Assembly: GCA_006538405.1 (NCBI GenBank)
Contig: BJKQ01000006.1
Location: 1,139,001-1,203,000, forward strand
From: Hansfordia pulvinata
Taxonomy: Eukaryota; Ascomycota; Sordariomycetes; Xylariales
Length of the DNA: 64,000 bases
Direction: 5' to 3'
Part shown: piece by piece, positions 10,901 through 21,393 of the stretch
Layout: every line of letters starts with the position of its first letter
How positions within the stretch are numbered: position 1 is the stretch's first letter
Made by a program: the position numbers and the translations under genes
The notes under the pieces: model-generated
The model's input: only the letters and a program-made list of their open reading frames with translations
Told to the model about the DNA's origin: nothing
Databases searched by the model: none

Positions 10901-12607
10901 TACCTACTGGTGACGTGCACATGGTTCATGGTCATAGATATGTGGTCCGGCGGTACCACGGATGGGTCTGACTCCAATAGCGACCCTCGCGGGTCTGCGT
11001 CCGTCCACCACGAGCGCTCCGTGCCTCATTACGAGTATTGTACTTGTGGTGCAGACTTCAAAGACACCCACGAGCCTTTCACGCCTTTCCGCGGCTGGCT
11101 GGGTTTGGGACGGGAACCCTGTCGGATCTGCGCCAAACGACCCGGAGCCATCTAAATTACCCTAATATTCTTCATCCTTTATTCCCAATCGAGTTGGGCC
11201 ATCACGTCCATGGGCCGCTTTCAATTTATCGCGCGCTCGTAAGCCTTTCTAGCTCGCGCCTTTTATGCACCCGCGCACCCTGAGTGTACGCACTTGGCTC
11301 TGCCTGCGCCTGCGAGCAACTGCTGCGCAGGAGAAACATCTTTCTTTCTTCTCTCTACGTTCCATTCTCTCGAGATGTCTGTTCCTGTTATCCGTGACTG
11401 CTCACCTGATGGAGGGAGTGAGGACAGGAGAACGACGTAAGAGGGTACCTCTCGTAGACCAAGGAAATATAGTAGTACTCGTCGAAGGGAGTAGTCACAA
11501 GTAACCTGTTGCCCGCAGTACGATACTCGTACGGATGAAACCCTGTTTATTGGCCGGCTAGGGTCGCGTTCAGACTCACCCATTGACCAATGATTATCCT
11601 GCAATCGTACAAATGAATGTGCTCTGCCCACGTCGCGGTCTTCGTGTTGTCCGTGACAGCAAATCCACGACACTCCGTATTCTGAGTACATTCGCAGATA
11701 CGAGTAGATGCAGCCTCTGAGTGTGTGATAAATACCTACTTGGCTTTAGTACCGAAGGTATTCCAGGTACGAGCACGTCACTCGCGAGACTTCCTCTATC
11801 CAGCGTGCCAGGTAGGTACGACATGGAGTACCAGACCTGACCTGCTTGTACTTTCCAGGAGGTACCGTCCAATGGGGTTAACGTGAGGGTTTCAACCATG
11901 GCTGACTGGAGATGGATGGAAGGGACGATGGTCACCTCCCTCCAAACCCACCTGCTGCCCACCCACCCATTGCTGCCCCAGATGCCCGCGTGCCTACCCG
12001 CCGCCGTCGCTGCCGCTGTCTCCCACTACGGGCAATGGATCCCACCTACCTACTCAACCACGTCCACTCCTACGATACCTACTGCTTCCCCCCACTGCAT
12101 TATCCATGGATGACACTGTACTTACCTTCTTACCTTGCCACACTTGGCCATAGGAGGTACATACCTGTGATGCGAGTACCCGTACATTCGTGGAGCCCAA
12201 CTGCCCACTTCCTCGTACTGGATACCACGACTCCATACCTCATAACCTCACCTACCTACTGCGACCACGACTTCTCCCCTTCTCTCCCCCCCCCCCGATC
12301 CGCATTTTCTCCTTTACACTGCTTGCCCTCCTATCCCCTTGCAGACTCCGGCGCTTCGCAGACTTGGGCTCGCGAGTTGGGACAAAGCCCCCTCGACTCA
12401 CCGCCGCCCTCGTCTCACCCGCCCATCCGTTTCTGCCTCCGTAGCTGCAGCTGTCTCTGCCCAACTCAGAGACACGCAGCCGGGTCCAGGCGCGATTAGG
12501 CAAGACACCTCGCCGCCACGTCTCTGCCGCCGTCGCCGCCGCCGTTCCTGACCCAGACTCTCCTGGCACGTTACTCCTTGCGTCGCTCCCCAGACAGCAC
12601 CAGAGTG
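7977..12607. other. Long gene-free stretch (4.6 kb)
   Basis: Divergent intergenic region between two transcribed units. No open frame resembles a known family; the longest (plus 9196-9882 and minus 8135-8830) lack codon structure. Palindromic words built on TACGAGTA/TACTCGTA are dense here (about 8394, 9130, 10560, 10710, 11030). 11900-12600 is C/T-rich and is probably the promoter and leader of the hydrolase at 12608. Confidence 0.5.
8394..8415. repeat. Perfect palindrome of the TACTCGTA/TACGAGTA type
   Basis: A 22-bp sequence built from alternating CTCGTA and CGAGTA blocks; it is the longest clean copy of a word scattered through nearly every intergenic region of the window and rare in its exons. 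Confidence 0.7.
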
Positions 12608-15358
12608 ATGGATCTGGATATGGATCATCACGCCGCCGCCGCATCGCCTGCGGCCTCGCCCGCGCCCGCAATCCCCCTCCAGACCCGGCGCGAGGCCAGG
12701 CGCAAGGCCATCGACCCTTCCATGCACCTGCGCCTCGATCGCTCTAACAAAGCCACTGCCGGCGCCAGCTCCTCCACCTCCACCAGTGCCAACCGCATCA
12801 ACGTCCCGCCAGCTTCTCCCGAGGTCATCTCTTCTCTCATCACCAGTTTGGCCGTCATATCCGCCCCTGCCTCCGCCCACTTCGACGGCGAAGCCTCCTC
12901 CCTTCCCAGCTCCCCCCCGGCCACCCCCCGCAAGAACGGAAGTTTCGGCGTCGACTACGGTGCTTTTGCCTCCCCCGGCCTCGGCCGCCGCCAGGACGAG
13001 ATTGTTGACCTCGACGAGCTTGCCGCTGCCTCTCCCACCATCCGCACCTCCAAACCTCCTTCGGGACTCTCCGCCCACACCGCCCCAAAGTCCCCCCGCT
13101 CCCCCGGTCGCCCCTGCGCGAAGCTTCTGGTGGTCTCAAGTCGTTTCTCGGCAGCCGGAGCGCTTCGCGCCCTTCGTCCATTGCCTCCGGTGCCTCATCA
13201 TCGCACGATGATTTGCGCAGCATCGGCAACCTCTCTGTCGAACCCGGCGCTCCGCCGCTCACTCCCGAGCTTCGCAACCAGCGCTCCCGCGAGAGCTGTG
13301 GCAAGCCACAGCACCGGAACGCCAAGGGCCTCTTGTACATGAGCTCCAAGGAGCGCTTGCGAGTTGGTGACGTCGACAAGAAGCGCACAAGCGCCAGCGG
13401 CGCTTCGTCCCGCGCTGACTCTATAGTCGACACGGCGATCAACGAGGAAGGCACATTCTTCCCGGAGCCTCTTTCCCCGCGTAGCCCATCCACCGACTCG
13501 GAGAACTTCTCGGGCTCCATTCCCGCGCGGGAATCCTCCCTGCGCAAGACCGGCCGCAACGCGAAACAGTCTTCGAAGAGGTCATCTCGTCACCGGAAAG
13601 AAAGCGAGGGGCCGGCCAAGGACACTATACCCGAGACTGACGAGCACAACGGCCGACGTGACGAGACCTCGGCCCCCAAGCGGCGGCAGCCGTCGAGGAA
13701 GAATTCTGAGGCCGACACGAAGCAGAGACGCGAAGACATCCTGCGGGCAGAGATGCCTTCTCTCTCTAGCATGACCTCGTCGACGCGCAGACCGGGGCGC
13801 GAGGAATACCCGGCAGATGCCCAAGGCGATGGCCATGGCGGCGACGACGGCGCCCCATTTCCCTCCATATCCTCGTCAAGAAGACGCAGTGCACAAAGCA
13901 CCGATCGCAGAAAGTCAGGAGGACGAATCACGCCTGACCCTGTCGACTCTAAAACCAAGCGCAGCAGCAGCTCTCGGATGAAGCGTCTTTCAAGCGGCGC
14001 GAAGAGCCCTGAGCCGGAAGAGCGCATCAAGGAGTCGCCTGCACGGGAACCCACAGTCGGTTATGAGCGACCCCAGAGCGCTGACTCGATTGAGGATGGC
14101 GTTGAGTCTTACCTCTGCTCGCCTCGGCTTTCACAACAAATACGACACCCGAACTCGGGCAGAATCATATCCTTTTCTGAGGTCGGCGATCCAGAGGGCT
14201 CAGCAGTGTTCTGCTGCGTGGGTATGGGACTGACCAGGTATATCACTGCATTTTATGATGAACTCGCTTTGACCCTGAAGCTCCGCCTGATCACCCCGGA
14301 CCGACCCGGTGTTGGTGACAGCGAGCCGTACGCCGACGGGACCACGACCCCCCTCAGCTGGCCTGGTACGTTTATGCCCCCCACGCTCACCCGCCTTGCA
14401 CGCTCTAACCACTCGCAGACGATGTCTACGCGATCTGTCAAACCCTCAAAATCACGAAGTTCTCCATTCTAGCGCATTCGGCTGGTGCCATTTATGCGCT
14501 GGCCACGGCCCTTCGCATGCCACAACACATTCGCGGCCGGATACACCTCTTAGCTCCCTGGATCCCTCCATCGCAGATGACCACATTCGGCACGTCTCAA
14601 TCGCCTCCAACAAATGCCATTCCACGTCCCAGAAGATATTGCGGGCATTGCCTACTACGTTTCTCAAGGCCGCAAACAGCTCCTTCATGTCGGCGACCAG
14701 CAGCTCGATCACGAGTTCTTTGCCTAAAAACAGCCCCAAACGCGGCAAACGAAAATCAACAGCCACTCAGCGTACCAGCGCTGCGCAGCGAGACACAATG
14801 CCAGCAGCCGACAAGGAGAACACGGGCTCAAATATTGGCACAAACGACAAGGAGGCGCTCGCGTTGAGTCCCAACAGCGCAGACGCGGCGGCAGCGGCAG
14901 AGGGGGCTGATGCTGCGCATCAGTCAATGATCTCCGCGGCGACGCGAGAGGCCGACGAGAAGGAACGACAACTCACATACGACTTGAGGCTGACGCACGC
15001 GATCTGGGCATTGGCGACAACTGGCGCAAACCCGGCCGTGGATTTGCTTGTGTGCCTTGAACGGCGGCACACTATCGGGTTTCGCTACGTTGACATTACA
15101 CGGCCGGTTGTCATTCACCATGGCAGCCGTGATACGCGTGTGCCCGTCGACAACGTACGATGGCTTGGCACCACAATGCGCCGCTGCGAGGTCCGCGTGC
15201 TCGAGGGCGAGGGCCACGGCCTGATGGCCAGTGCTTCCGTCATGGGCAACATTCTCATGGAGATCAGCAAGGAGTGGGAGGATTGGAACCGTGTCACAGG
15301 CTCCCACAAGCCGCGCGAGACGGACCGTGGGCGTAACGCCAAGGTCGCAGCGCACTGA
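12608..15358 (+). CDS. Alpha/beta hydrolase with long disordered N-terminus (two frame breaks)
   Basis: Read with two single-base corrections the gene encodes about 899 residues. Residues 1 to about 510 are Ser/Arg/Pro-rich and look disordered. From about 518 an alpha/beta hydrolase fold begins: GRIISFSEVGDPEG, then LITPDRPGVGDSEP, the nucleophile elbow ILAHSAGAIYALA (Ser in AHSAG), the acid in HHGSRDTRVPVDNVRW and the His in EGEGHGLMAS. An intron (14366-14418, 53 nt) joins SWP to DDVYAICQTL. Frame breaks: one near 13085-13115 (C-rich: the frame must move from ...GLSAHTAPKSP to REASGGLKSFLG), and one near 14621 (NAIP to TSQKILRALP). Both need one added base. The start is the ATG at 12608 (MDLDMDHH). 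The insert between the elbow and the acid residue is long and low complexity. Substrate unknown; the fold and triad are clear. Confidence 0.82.
14366..14418 (+). other. Intron of the alpha/beta hydrolase gene
   Basis: 53-nt intron, donor GTACGT and acceptor CGCAG, phase 1; splicing restores the conserved D-D before VYAICQTL. Confidence 0.85.
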
Positions 15359-15918
15359 GAGATATATCTTTGTGGAAAAGCAGAGGAGAGGAGATCCCTC
15401 CTGGCACTTGTGAGCTGGGCTTGCTCTGCCGGCTTTGCAGCTTCCGGAGCCCCATATTGATACACAGTGGCGCACGGCTTACTGAACTAGCTCCTTCCAT
15501 TTTCACTATATGCGGGGCTGGACACCTCTATATACGGACGACGAAACTACGGACCTGTACGATCTGTTCCCTTTGGTTATTTTCTCTTGTCGGATGAGAG
15601 CTGGGCATTGGGTCCTGGGCAACGGGTCCTGGGGCAATCGGGCTCGGTGTTGGTGCGCGAAGACATGCATTTGGTGCACAAACGTTTGAATGAGGCGTGG
15701 CTACGGTCACCGGTACTGTATGAGCAAGGCTCGCTGTAATGTCTAAAAAATAAATCATCAGTCAACTCAACACGGACAATGGCCCCAATGGCGGCAACAA
15801 GAGACCCGCGGTGTGGTGCTGAACATGATGGCCAAGGTGTACGCGTAGGTGGCATTTGTAAGAACGTGTCAAGTATATAGTGAGCACGTAGCACGTCTCC
15901 ACTTCATCAATCATCCTA
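15359..15918. other. Gap between hydrolase and tRNA
   Basis: Probably the 3' UTR of the hydrolase followed by tRNA upstream sequence. No other feature seen. Confidence 0.5.
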
Positions 15919-16007
15919 GGGCGTGTAGCTCAGGGGTAGAGCGCTCGCTTTGCATGTTCATTACGGCGAATTGCGAGAAGTCCAGGGTTCAATTCCCTGC
16001 TCGTCCA
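15919..16007 (+). tRNA. tRNA-Ala(TGC) with 17-nt intron
   Basis: The acceptor strand GGGCGTG, D arm with GTAGCTCAGGGGTAGAGC, anticodon stem CTCGC/GCGAG around loop TTTGCAT, T arm with CAGGGTTCAATTCCCTG and discriminator A can all be placed. The anticodon TGC is at 15951-15953. A 17-nt intron (15955-15971) sits at the canonical position one base after the anticodon. The A box (TAGCTCAGGGGTAGAG) and B box (GGTTCAATTCC) are intact, so RNA polymerase III transcription is expected. The acceptor stem has one T-T mismatch at pair 6-67 and a G-T pair at 3-70. The nearest long T run (16082) is about 75 nt downstream; shorter T runs (TTTTT at about 16010) lie right after the gene and can serve as terminator. 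Confidence 0.93.
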
Positions 16008-16009
16008 TG

Positions 16010-16014
16010 TTTTT
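16010..16014 (+). terminator. Pol III terminator of tRNA-Ala
   Basis: A run of five T (within ATGTTTTTGC) begins three bases past the discriminator base, the usual place and form of an RNA polymerase III stop. Confidence 0.6.
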
Positions 16015-16078
16015 GCTCACGTTGAATTTCTCTTTTGCATCTGCCACAGGCCCTACCTCCTGTTCGCAGGCATGGTCT

Positions 16079-16081
<3 letters not shown>

Positions 16082-16109
<28 letters not shown>
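16082..16109. repeat. Poly-T tract
   Basis: 28 uninterrupted T in non-coding DNA. Confidence 0.9.
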
Positions 16110-16238
16110 CCCTCTCTGGTTTGTAAATGTGGTATTTGGCACCGGTTGCGAGCGTAACGGCTACGGTGTGGTGAGGTTCAGCGTCCAAATCCCGTAGTTT
16201 GTTCATTTTCTGCTCAGCTCAAAGGTTCGAGGATAAGA

Positions 16239-16252
16239 GGGGGGGGGGGGGG
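16239..16252. repeat. Poly-G tract
   Basis: 14 uninterrupted G in non-coding DNA. Confidence 0.85.
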
Positions 16253-17026
16253 TTGGTTTCAAAGCCGGCAAGTTTGCAGTCAGCTCTACGCGCCACATAC
16301 TGTTCCGTTGCAGATCCACCGCAAATCAGCATGATGCGCTGTCACACTAGATGCACTCAGACTCGAGACCAACTATGAACATGTCTACAAGCATCACGGC
16401 AGGAACGAACAGGCACTTGAATCGTGAAATCTCTTTTTTCATTTTTACATTTAAGCCCCTTTTCGGCGGGCGTCTCTTCAGCTCGACTGAGTTCGCAGAC
16501 GATGTGATGACAGTGCGCACACCGTCCGTGTAGCTTTTGGTGACATTGACGGGCTTCAGCAGCAATTCGTATCTCCGAGAACTCGCTTCCCTACCACAAG
16601 TTTATGAAAACAAAACAAAAATACAATAACCGCAGACAGCTCGGGAGGAAACGGCGATGCTACCGTCTGAACGTCCAGCAGCTCATCGCCGCCATTGTGG
16701 TATCCTCATCAACAGTCAATCATGACTGGATTCTCTGCGTGCTTTCCGCGAGGACCACACAGGTCCGTTCTCATAAGCACGTGAAAGCACAAGGCGGCAG
16801 CATCCATAGCCTTGAGCCCTGTCGCTCCCCAATACCGATGGAACTGCGCGCGGCGCCGTGGCGCATCAAGGCGCATGCTCCTTTGGCTGTGTTGTTGGTA
16901 CAATGTACAAGGAGTCGATACTCGAGGCCATGAGCAGGCTGCATATTCTCAAGGCAGGGTGGAGGAGATGATGCAAGCCAAACAGTTGACTCCGCCATTC
17001 GGTCTGGTTAGGTGCGAAGAAACGCA

Positions 17027-18248
17027 TCATACGTCCCACTCCTGCTCGTCATTGTCGTCAGTCTCCTCGGGGTAAGGGCGGCGAATGACGAGTTAGAAGT
17101 CAATTGGGCAGGCTTCTTAATGCCGTTGCCTGAGACTTGAGCCTTGGGGGTCGAGACAGCGGTCTCCGAGACGTCAGCGGCCGAAGGCTGCTCAGCGGTC
17201 GTCTTCTTGCCCTTCTTCTTGGTCTTGACCTCGCTCCAAGAGTCTTCCTTGAGAAGCTCCAGCTGCTCCTCCTCTGATGGAACTCCGGACATCCAGGGGT
17301 CAGATCCGTCCTTCTTCGCAGCGGCAGAGGCCGAGGCCTTGGCTGGAGCTTGAGCAGGCTTGGGGGCGGGCTGGGCATCAAAGGTGTCGAGCAGCTGAAC
17401 AGGAGCAGAGGAAGCAGCAGCCTTTCATCCCAGGCGTTCTTCTGGCTGGCCATGAAAGCAGAGCCATCCTTGGCGGCGCGGCCTTCAGCGACCCGGGCAG
17501 CACGTCGCTGCTGCTCCAGGAGCTTCTGACGCTGGCCCTCGGTCTCCTCGCGAAGAGCGCGCTCGGCTTCCTTCTTCTTACGGTTTTGGCGCTGCTTCTT
17601 AGTTTCGACGGGCTCGGGCGCCTTGGCTTTCTTCTGCTGCTTGGGCTTGGCTGAGTCGGTATCAGTCAAGCGCAGAACGGTGGGAGCGGCGGCAGCGGGC
17701 TCAAGCATGTCGGAAACGTCTTGACCGTTAACGGCTCCAACGGCGGGCGAGGCCTGCGAAGAGAGGTCGTCGTCGGCATCCTCGGCGTGAGCTTCGGCAG
17801 ACTGCCTCTCGGCGGCGAGGCGCTGGCCTTCTTCGGCCTTTGACTGCTTGACCGATTTGGTCTTCTTATCGTCGGCCTTCTTGCCGGCGAACTTGGTACC
17901 GGCGTGAGCGTTGGCCAGCTGACGGGCAAACTCGCGGTCGGCCTTCTTATCAGCGGCTTCGGTGTCCTCGTGGTCGTTGGAAGCGACAGGCGCCGGAGCG
18001 GTCTGCTTGACGGCGGGTGCGGCCGGGGCCTTGGGTTTCGGTTTCTGCTTGGGAGCCTTGTCGGACTTCTTCTTCGAGTCGCTCACGACTTCGGTCTCGG
18101 CGGGGCGCTGTTGTCGCGTCGCCGTCTTAGCAGGGGCATTGCGGCGACCGCTGCGGGTGTAGCTCTGATAGGCCAGAACGCCAAGCAGGCAAATGGCAAT
18201 ATAGCCACCAATGGTGGTGATTGGAGAAAAGTCGGATGTTTTGTCCAT
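17027..18248 (-). CDS. Membrane-anchored, lysine-rich conserved fungal protein (two frame breaks)
   Basis: With two corrections the gene encodes about 407 residues. The N-terminus is MDKTSDFSP followed by one membrane segment (TTIGGYIAICLLGVLAYQSY, residues 10-29) and then a long charged, Lys/Ala/Glu-rich tail with a predicted coiled coil (KKQRQNRKKKEAERALREE and onward). This topology resembles ER-anchored, ribosome-receptor-like proteins, but I do not recognise a named family. Frame breaks: near 17427, after QKNAWDE the frame moves to AAASSAPVQLLDTFDAQP (one A missing in GAAAGG), and near 17077 FAALTP moves to EETDDNDEQEWDV (one C missing in ACCCCG). The second correction gives a plausible acidic C-terminus and a TGA at 17029-17027. 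Both shifts lie at short homopolymers and have the same sign, which favours sequencing error over decay. Confidence 0.75.
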
Positions 18249-21200
18249 GATGTCGGTGTCGAGGCGATTATCACTTTCCTGCTAGGAAAGCAATAGCAGC
18301 TATATAAAGAGAGTATTGGTGGCGAAGGAGGGATTTAAGGGCTTTGAGAAAGCAGTCGAGGCGGCGGTAGGACAGTTAGAGGGTGACCAGGACCAGGTAA
18401 CGAACGTGAGAGAACCAGCCACCACTCAGATGTAGAGTACAGTCAGTGTAAGCACTGGGTGAGTGTTTACAAGCTGTCAAGACACACTGGAAGGGCTGTT
18501 AGCTTTGCTGTCCCCTCTTGCAATCCTATGCAAGGCAGTGCGAGTTGAAAGAAGCCTGGTGAATTATGCTGGATGCATATGCTGAAGAAAGAGAGGATGA
18601 ATAAGAAGAGGGTTGGTTAATGGGAGATGTCGTCTTTGGACTGTGCAGGTGTGATGGCTGCTGATCCCCTGGGTAACAATGTGTGCATGGACAGGCAGCA
18701 GATGAACAGCCAGAGGACACTTCACAGCCAGGTAAGTGGCAGGTGACAGCCAGTGAGGTGTTATGGAAGGCTGGAGGATAGGCAGAGGGCTCGTTCCAGG
18801 GTTTTGTGGTTCTTGCCAGGGGGCGGAAAGATTAAGGGGAGATGGGGAGTAAACCGGATCATTACACGGCTCCCAGTGTGGTGGCCTAAGATTTAGGTCC
18901 ATTCGCGGTGATTGGCACGGCTCGGCGCGCGAAAACCGACGTGGGCAATATGAGGAGCCAATGGCAACCAAAGCCACTGGGCAATGGAAAATCCGTACGA
19001 GTACTGGGGGCTTGAGGGTTTCCAGTGGGAAAGGTCGAGTCGGACTTACCGTGTGGCCAAATCGGAGGGAGGCGAGGGACTGGGCACACTGCGCGGGCCG
19101 AGCAGTGGGTGATGCGCGCGGACGAGATGGCACGGGCACGAGCGCAGGACGAGCAGATGTGCGGGGGGGATGGATGGAGAGTAGACGAAGGGAAGGGACG
19201 GAGACGGGAGGAAAAGGCTGACGTGGATGGGTGGGAGAGGTGCGAAGAGAGATGCAGCCGGTGGTGGTGAGGTGACGGGGCGGTTGGTCGTGGTGTGGTG
19301 GGCGTTTCGCTTCAGGGTTGTCTCTGTTCGTCTGGCGACGGGACGTGGAAGTGGTAGGCTTCCTAGGTACATGGAGACGTGTCCTGCCGCAGTACGAGTA
19401 CGGGTGGCCTGGGGGGTTCTCAGCCAATTAAGGGGCAGCGCGCTGAGGTTCGTCGCCTGCAGGTTCGCTACCATCATGTCGGGGCCGGGCGAGATCTATG
19501 GATGGTACGAGTACCTCTCGGACTGGGACGGTCCCCTTCACTGCACGCAGGGGAGAGCGGCGTACCTAACCTACATAATGTATGTACTCCACAATGATTC
19601 CATCTCCAGTCCAGGGCTGCGTACGAGCACCTCATGTACATTGGATGTTGGGAGGCCCGACAGTCACACTCCAAGCAGCGCTCACCTGCCCTCGACTGCC
19701 CGTCAGCATTGAATGCCCCGAACGAACTTCTGTGAGCAGGTATCCGTACCTCCAGCCGTCGAATGGGCTGCCAGAGACCACTAGGCGCGCGTTGCTCCGC
19801 CTACCTAACCCGCTGCACCAAACATGGATGAGCACCTCGCATCACCGCACCATAAACCAACCCTTCTTTCGCGCAGAGCTCACGGCTCCGTTTCAATCTA
19901 GAGATGCCCGTGTATAGGGTCGAAGGCGACATCCAAGTACCCAAGTACGACTACGAGTAGATGGGACAGGCTGACGAATCTTTAGGCCCCTGACAGTCCG
20001 TAGGTACGAGTACACGGGTTGCGCGTTTGGGCAAGTCTGGATCCATCCATGCATTGGGTCGATGGCTCTCGCTTGAGGTTGTGGACAGTCTGGCCACTGC
20101 GGTGCTCTTCTTGGCACTCGCTGTTCATTGAGGGAGCCATTGATTTGGGGCCCCGGCTCCCCAGCTGGTACCTGTGCCTAACTACATTAGTGCGTCCCGG
20201 CCCGGAGGGTACGTGGGTACATACCTGCGCGAAGCACTGATGCTGAGCGGCGAACCCAAGTACTCGTAGCCCAGGACATCAGATGAGGCTCTCTGGGTGC
20301 AGGCGGTGGTAATGAGGTACCAGGTTAGGTAGCACCTAGATATCCGGTGTCCGCTACATGTATGCGTACATATATTCCAATAATAGGTGCGAGTACGAGC
20401 ACCGATAACTCCCAGTCGCGACCATTGCCTCTGCTGCAGAGAGGACTTGATGCTTGCGCTCTCGCAGCTCCCTGCGCGCAGTCAACCCCATATAAGGCTG
20501 AGGCACCTCTCACGTGAGAGCTTTCAGAGGAAGATCAGTTCTCAAAAGCCTACACTGGTCCCTGTTTGCTTCGTACTTGAGGTCTACGAGTACCATGGGT
20601 AACATACATGTGTCCCGAAACATACATGTATCTCGAGACCCAACATCAGTCTGAAATATACGTCAGGCACCCTACTTGTGGATCTAGATACTCGTATTGG
20701 CTTGCACTAATAAACCACCTCTTCTTGTTCTAGAAGCCACACAGCCCCCCTCCCCCGGAAACCGTCGGTAAGGTAGGTAGTCTCGAGAGGCGGGGTGAGG
20801 GTGCTCCGACCCCTGGGGATTCGGGCAGCTGACTCTTGGCCGTAAGCCTGCGGCCGTCTCCCTTGGCGACGACATGTTCAATTTGCGCTGTGTGTGAAGA
20901 GTCTCTGTGTCTGGAACTGGTCTCCCCCGGCGATACGAGCTGCCTGAGTTGAGCTGATGGGTTGCGCCGTCCAGCTGGGATGATCGCAAGCCGGCAGCGA
21001 CACAGTGCCCGTGTTTCTAGGTAAGCGCTGGCTGGCAAGGTACAATGGATTTGGATGTTGATTGGCGTGGTCCCTAATCACCTACCTAAGGTAGGTAATC
21101 AGTGGGCAGACAGCGGTTCCGGGTCCTCCCCCAGCTTCCAGCTTCCAGCTTCCCAGCAGCCGCGGGTGGCCCCGGCGGCCCCGGGCGGGGGCGTGCGGGC

Positions 21201-21393
21201 GCGCGGGCGCGCGGGCGCATTTCCCCGCTATCCATCCAACGCCGTCGCCACCCGCGGCAGACCGACCTCAGAACCCCGCCGAAGCGCGCGCCCTCCCGGG
21301 CGGCGTCATCTGGTGCTCACCAACGCCGCCGCCGCTGCCACGAGCCAGCCAGCCAGCCAGCCAGCCAGCCCTCTCTTGCCTGACATTGCTGCC
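18249..21393. other. Gene-free stretch between ER protein and nucleoside hydrolase
   Basis: Divergent promoter region of 3.1 kb. No gene supported; a 287-codon open frame on the minus strand (18564-19427) is Pro/Ser/Thr-rich by composition and has no domain. TACGAGTA and GTACCTACC words recur (about 19395, 19505, 20005, 20390, 21080). A GC-rich block with GGGCGCGC units (21185-21225) and a CCAG repeat precede the hydrolase start. Confidence 0.5.
21345..21370. repeat. (CCAG)n microsatellite in leader
   Basis: About six CCAG units within 50 nt upstream of the nucleoside hydrolase ATG, therefore probably in its 5' UTR. Confidence 0.75.

Larger units (their letters stand above)
16008..17026. other. 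Gap with poly-T and poly-G tracts
   Basis: Region between the tRNA and the 3' end of the next gene on the minus strand. It contains a T28 run and a G14 run, described separately. The right part is presumably the 3' UTR of the lysine-rich ER protein. No gene seen. Confidence 0.5.

Noticed and set aside
15961..16206. Minus-strand peptide containing EQGIEPWTSR
   Set aside because: Antisense translation of the tRNA-Ala T arm, a well-known false ORF.
18564..19427. 287-codon open frame on the minus strand
   Set aside because: Proline/serine/threonine-rich composition without motifs; contains TACGAGTA intergenic words, which avoid real exons here.
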